Shown here one piece after another: positions 31,599-41,633 of a DNA stretch of 64,000 nt. The notes below the pieces were generated by a model that was given only the letters and a program-made list of their open reading frames with translations, did not search any database and was not told the DNA's origin. Every line of letters begins with the position of its first letter. Position 1 is the first letter of the stretch. The DNA is from Candidatus Hepatincola sp. Av (GTDB taxonomy: Bacteria > Pseudomonadota > Alphaproteobacteria > WRAU01 > Hepatincolaceae), in the NCBI GenBank assembly GCA_023518375.1, contig CP068450.1:496001-560000 (forward strand), in the 5' to 3' direction. The position numbers were made by a program, and so were the translations under genes.

Positions 31599-32456
31599 TC
31601 ATTTAGAAAATAAATCAGCATGAACTTTATTTGCCCAAGCTAAATAATTAGGTTTAGGAGTTACTTGGTGTTGCACAAACATTAAGTAGCACCACAAAAT
31701 ACTTAAACAATCTAAAAGAACTGTATATTGTTTTAGTTTCTTTATATCTATAGGGTTTTGGTGTATACTTATAAAATTCTGAATTTCTCTACCTAGCATA
31801 AAATTTAAACCTGCATATTCAAAGTATATATCATTAATAGCCGCATATTCAAAATCTATTACTAAAAGTTTATTTAACGGAGTTACAATAAAGTTATTAA
31901 GGTTGTAGTCATTATGGCATAAAGCAAGTTCTAAAGGGAACTCTTTATTAATATATAAAACAGTTTCTTTTAATAACTGTAAGGTGCTACTAACTTGTTG
32001 GCTATTTTTTAGGTCGTCTGGTAATGGTTGTATATAAGCCCTAGCTGTTTGTAAAAAATCCCTTTGAAAAAATTTATAAGACTTTAAATTAGTACTATTA
32101 ATTATATTAACAATACTATTAAGTTGCTCTAAAATATTTTTATTTAGCATTTTCGCCGTTAAATTTTGCCCTGTTAAATAACTAAATAAAAAGAAATCAT
32201 TAGTATATAATAATAATTCAGCTGTTAAACCTTTTTGCCATAATAGCTTATTTAAGTATACTTCTTGGTGCCTATTGGGCAAAAGCCCTTGAATATTTGA
32301 AAGAATCTTAACTATAAATTTTGTATTGCTTTCATTTTCCAATACAAACAAGGTATTAGTTAAACCCTTATCAAGGCGTTGCACTTTAGTAATAGAGCCT
32401 ACTTTAGTAGTAATTTGTTTTAGAATAGTGCTATTTAGGATTTGATTTTCTTCCAC
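31599..32456 (-). CDS. ThiK-like kinase (choline kinase / APH fold)
   Basis: A 285-residue small-molecule kinase. N-terminal LDKGLTNTLFVLE resembles the nucleotide loop, CHNDYNLNNFIV is the Brenner-type catalytic loop (HxDxxxxN), and LLVIDFEYAAINDIYFEYA is the metal-binding segment. The last matches thiamine kinase ThiK and choline kinases. It starts at GTG 32456, with AGGA eight bases upstream, and overlaps the PnuC-type transporter by 22 bases. Since that transporter family includes thiamine carriers and ThiL is encoded nearby, thiamine is the best guess for the substrate; choline remains possible. Confidence 0.72.
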   Translation of the reverse strand: MEENQILNSTILKQITTKVGSITKVQRLDKGLTNTLFVLENESNTKFIVKILSNIQGLLPNRHQEVYLNKLLWQKGLTAELLLYTNDFFLFSYLTGQNLTAKMLNKNILEQLNSIVNIINSTNLKSYKFFQRDFLQTARAYIQPLPDDLKNSQQVSSTLQLLKETVLYINKEFPLELALCHNDYNLNNFIVTPLNKLLVIDFEYAAINDIYFEYAGLNFMLGREIQNFISIHQNPIDIKKLKQYTVLLDCLSILWCYLMFVQHQVTPKPNYLAWANKVHADLFSK

Positions 32457-33052
32457 CGAATATATCCTATTATAGCTGCTATTAAATACCCTAACATTAG
32501 TAAGGCAATACTATATAACTGTAACTGTAAACATAATACTACAGTTAAAGCGTTAGTAATTATCCAATAAATCCAATTAGATAAAATCTTATGCACCTGC
32601 ATATAAGTACCAAGAATAGATAATACAAAAATAAGAAGATCTAGTTGTTTCACAGGAATAGCAAAAATTTTATTAAAAAATATATAAACTATAGCTACAA
32701 TAAATAAAGTAGCAAAAACCAGAATTAAATGAGTTTTTAACTGGTATTCAGAAATTTTCAATACATATTTTTTTTCATGATCCTTTAATGCCCATAACAT
32801 ATAAGCATAAACAGCTATAGCAGCATAATATAAATTCAGTAAAGATTGAAAATAAGTAGCCTGATATATATAAATAAAAACCAAAATAAAAGAACTAACA
32901 AAACCAAAAAGCCAAGCAAGTTTATTTTCTAAAATAGCAAATACAATATAAAAAATCCCCGTTAATAAAGAGATATTCTCAAATAAATTAACATGTAAAG
33001 AAAAAATTGCAACTTGGTAAGTAGCAATAAATTTAATAATAGCCCAAAACAT
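32435..33052 (-). CDS. PnuC-family vitamin transporter (thiamine PnuT type?)
   Basis: A 205-residue inner-membrane protein with about seven helices. PnuC-type features are ENKLAWLFGFVSSFI, the YIYQATYFQSLLNLYY-AYMLW helix pair and NWIYWIITNALTVVL, ending LLMLGYLIAAIIGYIRWKK. PnuC proteins take up nicotinamide riboside, riboflavin (PnuX) or thiamine (PnuT) by facilitated diffusion, trapping the substrate by phosphorylation. Overlap with a ThiK-like kinase supports the thiamine version. No TPP riboswitch was found upstream. Confidence 0.82.
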   Translation of the reverse strand: MFWAIIKFIATYQVAIFSLHVNLFENISLLTGIFYIVFAILENKLAWLFGFVSSFILVFIYIYQATYFQSLLNLYYAAIAVYAYMLWALKDHEKKYVLKISEYQLKTHLILVFATLFIVAIVYIFFNKIFAIPVKQLDLLIFVLSILGTYMQVHKILSNWIYWIITNALTVVLCLQLQLYSIALLMLGYLIAAIIGYIRWKKIKS

Positions 33053-33334
33053 TTTAGATACCTAGACCCCCTATGGTTAAAAATATCTTGCTTTATCTTA
33101 TATTATTGTCTATTTAAAGCAAAGAATAAAGTTAGAAAACATTAAATATTTCTTACTATTAATAACTCTTAAGAAAACATAAAAAAATAATGTCTACTAT
33201 AATCTGTTAAATCTATTTTCTCAATCTTGTAATAATTAGCTTAAAGTATAAAGTTATAGCCAATAAAAATTGCAATTTAATGGCATTAGTGGTATTTTTC
33301 TTTAAGAAAATAATAACTCACTGGAAAACTTTTT

Positions 33335-34756
33335 ATGAGCATAGTAACTCGTTTTGCCCCAAGCCCTACAGGTTATTTACACTTAGGTGGTGCTAGAACT
33401 GCCTTATTTAATTACTTATATACAAAAAAAATGGGTGGTGAATTTTTACTAAGGATTGAAGATACTGACACTGAACGTTCTACCATCGAATCGGTAGCTA
33501 CAATTATTAATGGTTTAAAATGGCTAGCAATTAACCCTAGTAAACCTCCTGTTTTTCAAATGTCTTTTCAAAATCGCCATATTGAAATAGCTAACCAGTT
33601 ATTAAAAGAAGGCAAGGCTTATAAATGTTACTGTACTCCCGAAGAAATTGCTGAACGCCGTGAAAAAGCTCGCAAAAATAACACCGTATATTTATATGAT
33701 GGTCGTTGTGCTAAGTTAGCCCCTAATGCCTACCCTAATAAACCCTATGCTATTCGTTTAATTGCCCAAAAAGTTGGCTCTACTACTGTTAACGATGTAG
33801 TAATGGGAGAAATCTCTGTACCTAATTCCCAAATGGATGATATGGTAATTCTACGCTCTAATAATATCCCTACCTATATGTTTGCAGTAGTTGTAGATGA
33901 TTATGATATGAAAATTACTCATGTTATTCGGGGTAGCGACCATTTAACCAATACTTTTCGGCAAATCCAAGTTTACAAGGCTCTGGGGTGGAAAATTCCT
34001 ATTTTTGCTCATTTACCTTTAATTCATGCCCCAGATGGTAGTAAATTATCTAAACGTCATGGTGCTGTTGCGGTAGAAAGCTACAAAGATTTAGGTTTTT
34101 TACCCGAAGCTCTTAGAAATTATTTACTGCGTTTAGGCTGGTCACATCATGATGATGAAATTATATCTGATGCCAATGCTATTCAATGGTTTGATGTAAA
34201 AGATATTCATAAATCCCCAGCTAAATTTGACCTCAATAAACTAACTAGCATTAATAAATATTATTTGCAAAAGAAAAGTAATAAAGAACTAATAAATTTA
34301 ATGGAACCTTTTATTAACAATTTTTTAGAATCTACAGCAATAAACCCTACTTATAAAAAGTACTTAAATAAAGGTTTAACCTCCATTAAAGAAAGAAGTA
34401 GCACTTTAGTAGAATTAACTCAAAACGCTTTGTTTTATATTACTAAAGAGCCTAAGGTTTTAGAATCTAAAGCCTTAGAAATTATAGAAAATAGCCAAGA
34501 ATTACTACTAAAACAGTTCTTACTATTAAAAAACTGTACAACATGGCAACACCATGAACTATACAACCTTACAAAAGAGTTTGCTAATAAAACAAATATG
34601 AAACTTGGTAAAGTAGTAGAACCTATGAGAATCTGTTTAACTTATAGTACGGTTTCACCTGCATCTAATTTTGAAATTATGGAAATTCTAGGTCAAGAAG
34701 AAACATTGTTACGAATTAACAGGTTTATAAAACAGAAATCGGAAAATAATAAATAG
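33335..34756 (+). CDS. gltX: Glutamyl-tRNA synthetase
   Basis: A 473-residue class I synthetase charging tRNA-Glu. The HIGH motif is in RFAPSPTGYLHLGGARTALFN and the KMSKS equivalent in DGSKLSKRHGAVAV. The family anticodon-binding helical region follows. It stands alone between divergent pnuC-type and convergent DMT genes. Confidence 0.97.
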   Translation: MSIVTRFAPSPTGYLHLGGARTALFNYLYTKKMGGEFLLRIEDTDTERSTIESVATIINGLKWLAINPSKPPVFQMSFQNRHIEIANQLLKEGKAYKCYCTPEEIAERREKARKNNTVYLYDGRCAKLAPNAYPNKPYAIRLIAQKVGSTTVNDVVMGEISVPNSQMDDMVILRSNNIPTYMFAVVVDDYDMKITHVIRGSDHLTNTFRQIQVYKALGWKIPIFAHLPLIHAPDGSKLSKRHGAVAVESYKDLGFLPEALRNYLLRLGWSHHDDEIISDANAIQWFDVKDIHKSPAKFDLNKLTSINKYYLQKKSNKELINLMEPFINNFLESTAINPTYKKYLNKGLTSIKERSSTLVELTQNALFYITKEPKVLESKALEIIENSQELLLKQFLLLKNCTTWQHHELYNLTKEFANKTNMKLGKVVEPMRICLTYSTVSPASNFEIMEILGQEETLLRINRFIKQKSENNK

Positions 34757-34880
34757 TATCTTATTAATTACCTAAAAATTATTATACTAATATAACTAAA
34801 TACTAAGGTAATAGTTAATAACTTTTATTAAAAAAACTATTATACTTTCTTATATCTATAATATTAAGAAGGTTGCTTCC

Positions 34881-35780
34881 CTAATACTTTTTACTGTAAG
34901 TGGCAATTAAACCTGATACAATACACAATAAAATACCTATAAAATAACTTATGAAAAATTCTTCTTGATAAAACACTATTAAGAAAATAGTTGCTAAAAC
35001 AGGGCTTATAAAAACTAGCGGAGCTATAATATTTGCCTTTTCTAGTTGCAAGGCCTTCAACCACCAAAAATAAGAAATACCATTAATTATTGCTCCATTA
35101 ATAATTACACTTAACCAAGATCTTAATGAACTAGGAAAACTAAAATTTCCAAAAACAAGTAAAATTACAAAAGAAAATAAGCTAGCCCAAAGAAAAAATA
35201 ATAAAACAACAACCAGTGGATTCCCCTGAATCTTTTTAGATAACAAAGAATACATAGCAAAAGCAAAAGCTCCTCCTAATACTATTAATAAAGTATGAAT
35301 ATTTTCCCACTGCATTACAGTAAAATTCCCTTTAGTAACTACAACCAATACTGCTAAAAAACCAAGTATAGTAGAAATAATTCCTTGAAATGTTAATTTT
35401 TCTTTTAACACTATGGGTGATAGTAAAACTACTAAAGCAGGCCATGTATATTGTACCACTAAAACCGAAATACCATTGATGTTAGCATAAGCATAGTAAA
35501 GTATTACATAGTATAAGAAACAACCTAAAAAACTTGGTATAATTGTAATTACAATATTTTCTTTTATTTGTTTTTTAAAATTATCAACTGGAAATTTTTT
35601 AGTTAAAAGGTATATAACGACTGAAGATAAAACATTAGACCAAAACAAAAATTGTAACGGTAATAAATCAGTAGCTACCGCCTTAGATACTACTGGAATT
35701 AAGCTCCAAGCTAAAATACAAAGTATAGCAAAAACAAAAGCCTGATTTCTATTACTTAATTTAGAGAAAAATGCCAGCAT
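34881..35780 (-). CDS. EamA/DMT-family transporter
   Basis: A 299-residue inner-membrane protein with ten hydrophobic helices arranged as two EamA repeats (the first about residues 15-140, the second 155-293). Motifs such as PLQFLFWSNVLSSVV, VVQYTWPALVVLLSPIVLKEKLTFQGIISTILG and VFISPVLATIFLIVFYQEE fit drug/metabolite exporters. GAAGG lies six bases before the ATG. Its start overlaps the end of the gene at 35756-36163. Substrate not predictable. Confidence 0.88.
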   Translation of the reverse strand: MLAFFSKLSNRNQAFVFAILCILAWSLIPVVSKAVATDLLPLQFLFWSNVLSSVVIYLLTKKFPVDNFKKQIKENIVITIIPSFLGCFLYYVILYYAYANINGISVLVVQYTWPALVVLLSPIVLKEKLTFQGIISTILGFLAVLVVVTKGNFTVMQWENIHTLLIVLGGAFAFAMYSLLSKKIQGNPLVVVLLFFLWASLFSFVILLVFGNFSFPSSLRSWLSVIINGAIINGISYFWWLKALQLEKANIIAPLVFISPVLATIFLIVFYQEEFFISYFIGILLCIVSGLIATYSKKY

Positions 35781-36163
35781 TGTAAACCTTCAAAACTATA
35801 TTTTTTATGAATAGCAAAATCATTATTAACTATTAGTTCATTTAAAAAACCGCTTGTATAAGATTTTGAAGTAAAATTATTACTTACAAAATTATATGCC
35901 ACATCTGTTCTTTCAAGTTTTAAATTTATAAGCCCACAATTATTGTAATATTTTTTCCTAACTAGATCTGCTTTATTAGAACATTGCCACATAGATAGTA
36001 TAATATCGGCACTGATTATTTTTTTATAAGAAATAAGAATATCTTTAATATTAGAAATATTCCCTGCTAAATTCAATGGGAAAAGGAATAATGTTTTCTT
36101 ATTAAAGTTATAGCTTAACATTATCTCTTCACAAGGGCTTGTATAAAATAACTTAATATCCAT
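35756..36163 (-). CDS. Hypothetical protein coupled to the DMT transporter
   Basis: A 135-residue protein of no recognised family. It has no signal peptide or membrane helix, contains five Cys (for example SPCEEI, MWQCSNKAD, YNNCGLI) and ends LQCWHFSLN. AAAGG lies upstream of its ATG. The last 25 bases overlap the start of the DMT transporter gene, so the two are probably translated together. Confidence 0.6.
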   Translation of the reverse strand: MDIKLFYTSPCEEIMLSYNFNKKTLFLFPLNLAGNISNIKDILISYKKIISADIILSMWQCSNKADLVRKKYYNNCGLINLKLERTDVAYNFVSNNFTSKSYTSGFLNELIVNNDFAIHKKYSFEGLQCWHFSLN

Positions 36164-36291
36164 AACCGTAGCCTTTAAACACTAATAATAAAGAACAAGT
36201 ATTTAATTATTAATTATATTTAATAATTTTTAGTTAGATTATCTCATAGATGTTAATAAGCAATATTATTGTTTTAAAACTTTTTACTATT

Positions 36292-37065
36292 TTATTCTTT
36301 AACTATAGGAGGAGTTTCTACCGAGTTCTTAATAATTCTACTTATAAATAAAATTATAAAGTAAGAAAGAAAATACAAAATTAGCAACACACTTGCCATG
36401 AGAATTTGGCTTAACGGATCTGGTGGTGTAAGTATAGCTCCTATAACAAAAGCTAACACCACAGCATAACGGCTATATTTTATAATATCTTGAGGATTTA
36501 AAATATTTACTAAAAATAAAATTATCATAAAAATAGGTAGTTCAAAACTTATACCAAAAGCAAAGAGGATACTTAATACTAACGAAATATACTCATTAAC
36601 TTTTGGTATTATTTGTACATGTTTATTAGTATTAAAACTAATAAAAAACTGCCATATTACTTGTAATGAAACATAATAAGCTGAAAAAATACCTAAAGCA
36701 AATAAACTAGGAATTAGAATCAATAAAATTATAGCAATTTTTTTTTCAACCTTTTTTAAAGCAGGTAATAAATATAAAAATAACAAGGTTAAAAAAACTG
36801 GTACAAAAATAATTAATGAAGTAAAAAAAGATATTTTTAAATAAGTAAAAAATAATTCAGGAACGGCTGTAGTAATAAAATTACTACCAGCTTTATAATG
36901 ATTTAGAGTTTGTAAAAAAGAATTTGCTAAAAATTCATAAATAAACCCAGCAAAATAAAAACAAACCCCAAAGCAAAGAATGTAAAAAATTATAGCAATA
37001 ATTAAAAAGATTCGGAGATCTTGCAAATGCCCTGCAAAATCTTTATGCGTATTATGAAACCACAA
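36292..37065 (-). CDS. tatC: Sec-independent protein translocase TatC
   Basis: The core membrane subunit of the twin-arginine export system, 257 residues and six helices. The TatC N-terminus FAGHLQDLRIFLI, the periplasmic Pro-rich loop after it, FGISFELPIFMIIL and LTPPDPLSQILMA are present. No ATG is in frame near the start; TTG at 37065 with AGGA seven bases upstream is the likely start. tatA and tatB, which normally precede it, are not in this window. Confidence 0.93.
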   Translation of the reverse strand: MWFHNTHKDFAGHLQDLRIFLIIAIIFYILCFGVCFYFAGFIYEFLANSFLQTLNHYKAGSNFITTAVPELFFTYLKISFFTSLIIFVPVFLTLLFLYLLPALKKVEKKIAIILLILIPSLFALGIFSAYYVSLQVIWQFFISFNTNKHVQIIPKVNEYISLVLSILFAFGISFELPIFMIILFLVNILNPQDIIKYSRYAVVLAFVIGAILTPPDPLSQILMASVLLILYFLSYFIILFISRIIKNSVETPPIVKE

Positions 37066-37092
37066 AATTAAGTCCTATTTTCTAATAATATG

Positions 37093-38178
37093 CTATTTTA
37101 CAGCATATTTAGATAAACTAGGTAAAAAAACCATGGAAACAAAGCAATCTAAACCCTGACCTTTTAGAGTAGCACAGAATTTACTAGCATCGTATTTCGT
37201 ATTAAAGTAAGAATTACCACTATGCCCTGCTGTATTTTTAGCTACACTAATACGGTAGGTTTTACCTTTATTATGAAAAAATTCTGTAAAATAAGCCGAA
37301 GTATTTTGTAAAGCCGAATACTTATTCTTTAAATTATTATAACTACGTTTTAAAGTACTTTTATTAGTAGAAGAATAAATATTTACCAACCAAACACTTT
37401 TATTAGAAGCTGTTACCTTGGCTGAATTAACACTAATTGGAGCTTGTGTAGCGTTAGAGTTACTACTTGCAATAGAACTAACATTATTAGCAGAATTGGT
37501 ACTATCAACCTCTGGAGTAGGTCTGGTTGTTGCCCTAGCTAATTGTTTATCGGAAAGTGTTCTATTATTTTTCAATAGATTAGTTAAATCGGAATCATTT
37601 AGATGATTCTTATTATTACTTGCTAATTCTCTTTTTAAGGTTTCTTCCCTAGACACTTTATTATTTTCAGTAATCGTATTCTTAACATTTTTAGAATTTA
37701 GTTTTAAATTTGGGCTAGAATCTTCATTCTTCACAACCTTAGAAGGTACTACAGTGGGGCTAGCAGAATTTTCACTTTGGCTATTTGCCACCGAATTTTC
37801 TTTTAAGTTTCCATTTAAACTACTATTAGGATCATCAGAAAAATTTTCTAGCATATCATTGTTGGTATCATTAGTAAAATCTTCTGAAGGATTATAACTT
37901 TTGTTATCGGTAATAGTTATATCATTACCATTCTCTACCACATCACCATTGCTATTTAGTTTAATTGGTGCCTTATTTTTATAATACTGGTAATAGGGAG
38001 TTTTAAAAATTAGAAAAATTGCAACAAAGGATACTACAAACATAAATATCCAAACAAAACCTTTTAACACAGTTTGTATATACTCCTTAGTTTCATTTTC
38101 TTTTGATGCGGACTCTAAAAAGTTTTTATTTTCAGTTTCCTCATCATTAGCATTGAAAAAATTATAATCTTTTGTCAT
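37093..38178 (-). CDS. SPOR-domain membrane protein
   Basis: A 361-residue protein with one membrane helix (about residues 41-60), a long disordered Asn/Ser/Thr-rich periplasmic region, and a C-terminal SPOR domain (WLVNIYSSTNKSTLKRSYNN, then FFHNKGKTYRISVAKN, then FCATLKGQGLDCFV). SPOR domains bind denuded peptidoglycan strands at the division site. It begins one base after the argS stop, the usual alphaproteobacterial arrangement, so division-associated and translation genes are cotranscribed. Confidence 0.88.
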   Translation of the reverse strand: MTKDYNFFNANDEETENKNFLESASKENETKEYIQTVLKGFVWIFMFVVSFVAIFLIFKTPYYQYYKNKAPIKLNSNGDVVENGNDITITDNKSYNPSEDFTNDTNNDMLENFSDDPNSSLNGNLKENSVANSQSENSASPTVVPSKVVKNEDSSPNLKLNSKNVKNTITENNKVSREETLKRELASNNKNHLNDSDLTNLLKNNRTLSDKQLARATTRPTPEVDSTNSANNVSSIASSNSNATQAPISVNSAKVTASNKSVWLVNIYSSTNKSTLKRSYNNLKNKYSALQNTSAYFTEFFHNKGKTYRISVAKNTAGHSGNSYFNTKYDASKFCATLKGQGLDCFVSMVFLPSLSKYAVK

Positions 38179-38179
38179 C

Positions 38180-39910
38180 TTACATTTTCTCTTTAATGTT
38201 TATCCCTAGTAATAACAACATACTTTTAATTACAAGAGATGTTTGTAATAGTAATGATAATCTGGCAATAGTTAAGATTTGGTTAGTTGGTATAATAAAT
38301 CTTAAATTTTCAATTTCTTTACCTTTATTCCATAAATGATGAAAAGCTTTAGTAATATCCATTAAATACAAATATATTTTATGAGGATCATCTTCAGCTA
38401 CTGTCATTTCTAAAACTCTTGGTAATTTTAAAACATTTTTCATTAAATCAATTTCAGCTTTATCTGTTAGTAAACTTAAGTCTGCCTGTTTTAACATATC
38501 TAAATTATACTGTATTTCTTTGTTAGCATTTGCTAAAACTGAATTAATTCTAGCATAAGCATACTGAATATAAAATACGGGGTTATCATTACTTTGTTCT
38601 TTAATTTCTGCTAAGTCTAAGTCTATGGCTACTCCATGCTTACGAGTAATCATCATAAATCTTAAAATATCCTTTCCTACTTCGTGGATCAAATCTTGCA
38701 AAATAATAAAATTTCCTGCCCTTTTAGACATTCTAAGAGGCTTACCATTTTCTAAAATATTTACTAATTGGGTAAATATAATATGGTAAGGTACAGTATT
38801 ATTACTTAGAGCTTTCACCACAGCAGTTAAACGTTTTAAATAGCCAATATGGTCGGCTCCTAGAATATTAACTAAACGGCTAAAACCCCGATTAATTTTA
38901 TTGTAATGGTAAATCACATCGCCAGCAAAATAGGTACGTTCACCATTACTTTTTTCTAAAGCTCGGTCTTCATCATCACCAAAAGATGTAGATTTAAACA
39001 GTAATTGTTCCCGTACTTTAAAGTCAGCCGCAGCTTTACCTTTTGGCAAACTTAAAGTACCTTTATAAATATAATTTCTTTTAGTTAGCTCTGCTATAAC
39101 GGTTTTATAACCCTCATCAGTAGCAATGGCTAACTCCGATGAAAAAACATCGTGCTTAATTCCTAAAGTAGCTAAGTCTGCTTTAATTAATAGCATCATT
39201 TCAGCAATAGCTACTTTTTTAAAATAAGGTAACCACTCTTCCTCTTTAGTATTTATCCATTTATTCTTATCGGTAGTAACTATTTTTTTAGCCACAGGAA
39301 TTAAATATGCTCCAGGATAGAACTCGGCAGCTTTTTCAAACTTACTTTCCTCTCCTAATAATTCTAAATACCGAAAATATAAAGATTTCCCTAACGTGGT
39401 AATTTGGGAACCTGCATCATTAATCCAATATTCACGGGTTACATCATAACCTAAGTGCTTATAAATACTAGCAAGCACATCACCTACTACTGCCCCTCTA
39501 GCGTGTCCAATATGTAAAGGACCAGTAGGATTAGCTGAAACAAACTCTATGTTAATTTTTTCGCCCTTACCAATATTTGTTTTACCAAAATTTTCACCTT
39601 GCATTACACAATCTTTAAAGGCATTTTGCCAAAACGTATTCTTAATATACAAATTAATAAAAGCCGGTTTCATAACCTCTACTTTTTCTATTTCTGGAAA
39701 CTTAAGAATTTCAGTTTTAAGGATTTCAGCTAACTCTAAAGGAGGTTTCTTTACTTCTTTGGCATATACCATAGCTACATTAGTAGATAAATCACCATAA
39801 TTAGAATTCTTAGGAATTTCCACAGTAAACCTAATATCTTTATGGGAGTTTAATTGTAATTCTTTTACAATACCTAAAATTTTTGTAGCAAAAAAATCAA
39901 AAAAATTCAA
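38180..39910 (-). CDS. argS: Arginyl-tRNA synthetase
   Basis: A 576-residue class I synthetase. The N-terminal additional domain (NYGDLSTNVAMVYAKEV) precedes the HIGH motif ANPTGPLHIGHARGAVVGD; the KMSKS variant is RMSKRAGNF. The DALR anticodon-binding domain forms the C-terminus. Divergent from erpA and followed by the SPOR gene. Confidence 0.97.
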   Translation of the reverse strand: MNFFDFFATKILGIVKELQLNSHKDIRFTVEIPKNSNYGDLSTNVAMVYAKEVKKPPLELAEILKTEILKFPEIEKVEVMKPAFINLYIKNTFWQNAFKDCVMQGENFGKTNIGKGEKINIEFVSANPTGPLHIGHARGAVVGDVLASIYKHLGYDVTREYWINDAGSQITTLGKSLYFRYLELLGEESKFEKAAEFYPGAYLIPVAKKIVTTDKNKWINTKEEEWLPYFKKVAIAEMMLLIKADLATLGIKHDVFSSELAIATDEGYKTVIAELTKRNYIYKGTLSLPKGKAAADFKVREQLLFKSTSFGDDEDRALEKSNGERTYFAGDVIYHYNKINRGFSRLVNILGADHIGYLKRLTAVVKALSNNTVPYHIIFTQLVNILENGKPLRMSKRAGNFIILQDLIHEVGKDILRFMMITRKHGVAIDLDLAEIKEQSNDNPVFYIQYAYARINSVLANANKEIQYNLDMLKQADLSLLTDKAEIDLMKNVLKLPRVLEMTVAEDDPHKIYLYLMDITKAFHHLWNKGKEIENLRFIIPTNQILTIARLSLLLQTSLVIKSMLLLLGINIKEKM

Positions 39911-40220
39911 AATATAACCTCCTACAATGGCTACTAATAACCTATTATTTATATTATATAGTAATATCCTGCCTTTTGTAATGTGGTTTAACCACTATTT
40001 ATAACAGATCTTTACCTAACATAACTATTAAATAGTACAATTTACTAGCATTTTTAAAATATATATGTTTATATATAATATTTTAAATTATTATAAAATA
40101 AAACTTATTTTAATATATTTAGCAATATTTATCTGAAGTATTAGCTTTAAATAAGAAATTTCATTATAATATAATAAACTTAAAGAATAATTTAAGGTAT
40201 AACAAACTATTGGTAGTAAA
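39911..40220. other. Divergent promoter region of argS and erpA
   Basis: No gene is seen. In related bacteria dgt (dGTPase) lies next to argS at this junction; no trace of it is visible here. The sequence is extremely AT-rich. Confidence 0.5.
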
Positions 40221-40547
40221 GTGTTTAATTTAACTGTTACAGACTCCGCTCTTACTAAAATTCAAGAGGTTTTATCTAATAAACCATCAGATTATTTCTT
40301 TAGAATAGAAATTACTAGTGGAGGTTGTGCTGGTTTTAGTACCTCTTTTAAAATTGATAATGCTATTCAGAAGGAAGACCTTATTATAAAAAAACACAAC
40401 GTTAAAATAGTTATTAATAACACTATCGCTAATTTTATCAAAGATGCTGAACTAGAATACCGTTCTAATATTATTAGTTCTCATTTTTATTTGCATATTA
40501 AAACCGCAAAAGAAACTTGCTCGTGTGGAAGTTCTTTTAGCATATAA
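40221..40547 (+). CDS. erpA: ErpA/IscA-type iron-sulfur carrier
   Basis: A 108-residue A-type Fe-S carrier protein. The three ligand cysteines are present: one in SGGCAGFS and two in the C-terminal TCSCGSSFSI. These proteins pass Fe-S clusters to apo-enzymes. Starts at GTG 40221. In alphaproteobacteria this gene sits near argS and xthA, as here. Between ErpA and IscA the choice is based on gene position. Confidence 0.85.
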   Translation: MFNLTVTDSALTKIQEVLSNKPSDYFFRIEITSGGCAGFSTSFKIDNAIQKEDLIIKKHNVKIVINNTIANFIKDAELEYRSNIISSHFYLHIKTAKETCSCGSSFSI

Positions 40548-40562
40548 TTAATCTTTAAACAT

Positions 40563-40591
40563 AAGTTTAACTTGCATTACAAGTCAAACTT
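40563..40591 (+). terminator. Hairpin between erpA and xthA
   Basis: AAGTTTAACTTG pairs with CAAGTCAAACTT (12 bp, one mismatch, five-base loop), 15 bases after erpA. The T run downstream is poor, so termination is likely partial. Confidence 0.4.
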
Positions 40592-40694
40592 ACTACTCAA
40601 TTTATTTATATAATTTATATTAGTTTATTTACTTTTATTGCATTACTTTTTTAGGTATATTATATTTTACAAAAAGAAAAAGAGATTTTGATAC

Positions 40695-41477
40695 ATGTTA
40701 CTTACTACTTGGAATGTAAATTCATTAAAAACCCGCATTAAAAAAGTACATGAACTGTTAACTATTAAACAACCAGACTTCCTGTTACTACAAGAAATTA
40801 AAGGGCTAGATGAAACTATCTTTCAACAATTTAATGCCTTAGGTTATACTAGCTACTATAACTTACAAAAAACCTATAATGGTGTAGCTACTATTAGCAA
40901 ACTTAAAGGTGATGTTCTTTATACAGAATTGCCTCATTTCCCCGATGAACAAGCCCGCTATTTAGAAGTAAAGTATGGTAACCTCCATGTTATAAATGTT
41001 TATATTCCAAATGGTAATCCTATTAATACCGAAAAATATAAGTATAAGCTAGCTTGGCTAGTACATTTATATCAACATTTACGTTCTTTATTATTTAATG
41101 ATATTCCCTTTATAATAGCTGGAGATTTTAACATTGCTCCTGAGGATTCCGATGTTTATTCAGTGAAAGCATTTCAAAATGATGCTTTAACTGAACCTCA
41201 AGTACGAGATATTTTCTTTAAGATAATGAATCTTGGTTTGGTTGATGCTGTTAAAATACAATATTCTAACAGTGAAAAAATTTACACATGGTGGGATTAT
41301 CGTCATAATGCTTTTCATAAAAACAATGGAGCAAGGATAGATCACATCTTACTTTCTCCTTATATTGCGGATAGTTTCCTTAGTGCGAATATAGACACTT
41401 TACCCCGTAGTACCGAACAACCATCAGATCATACTCCGGTTTCCTATCTTTTTAACTCTTTAGAAGCAAAAACCTAA
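40695..41477 (+). CDS. xthA: Exodeoxyribonuclease III
   Basis: An AP endonuclease/3'-5' exonuclease for base-excision repair. The order of motifs is standard: TTWNVNSLKTRI, FLLLQEIKG (metal Glu), INVYIPNG, IAGDFNIAPEDSD, YTWWDYR, RIDHILLS and SDHTPVSY. Length 260 is typical. Same strand as erpA. Confidence 0.96.
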   Translation: MLLTTWNVNSLKTRIKKVHELLTIKQPDFLLLQEIKGLDETIFQQFNALGYTSYYNLQKTYNGVATISKLKGDVLYTELPHFPDEQARYLEVKYGNLHVINVYIPNGNPINTEKYKYKLAWLVHLYQHLRSLLFNDIPFIIAGDFNIAPEDSDVYSVKAFQNDALTEPQVRDIFFKIMNLGLVDAVKIQYSNSEKIYTWWDYRHNAFHKNNGARIDHILLSPYIADSFLSANIDTLPRSTEQPSDHTPVSYLFNSLEAKT

Positions 41478-41633
41478 ATACTTATTACTTTTTATTTTAA
41501 ATTACAGCATCTATTTATACAAGTTTAAGTTGTGTTACTAGTAAAACTATTTTATTATTTACTTATTATAAGTAGCTAAAATTTTATTGCTTAGTACAAT
41601 TCAATAAAGTTATTTACAGGAGATAAAAGCATT

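Noticed and set aside
33053-33334. A TPP riboswitch upstream of the PnuC-type and ThiK-like pair
   Set aside because: The conserved CTGAGA and surrounding helices of the THI element could not be found; only a run of G residues near 33065 on the minus strand.
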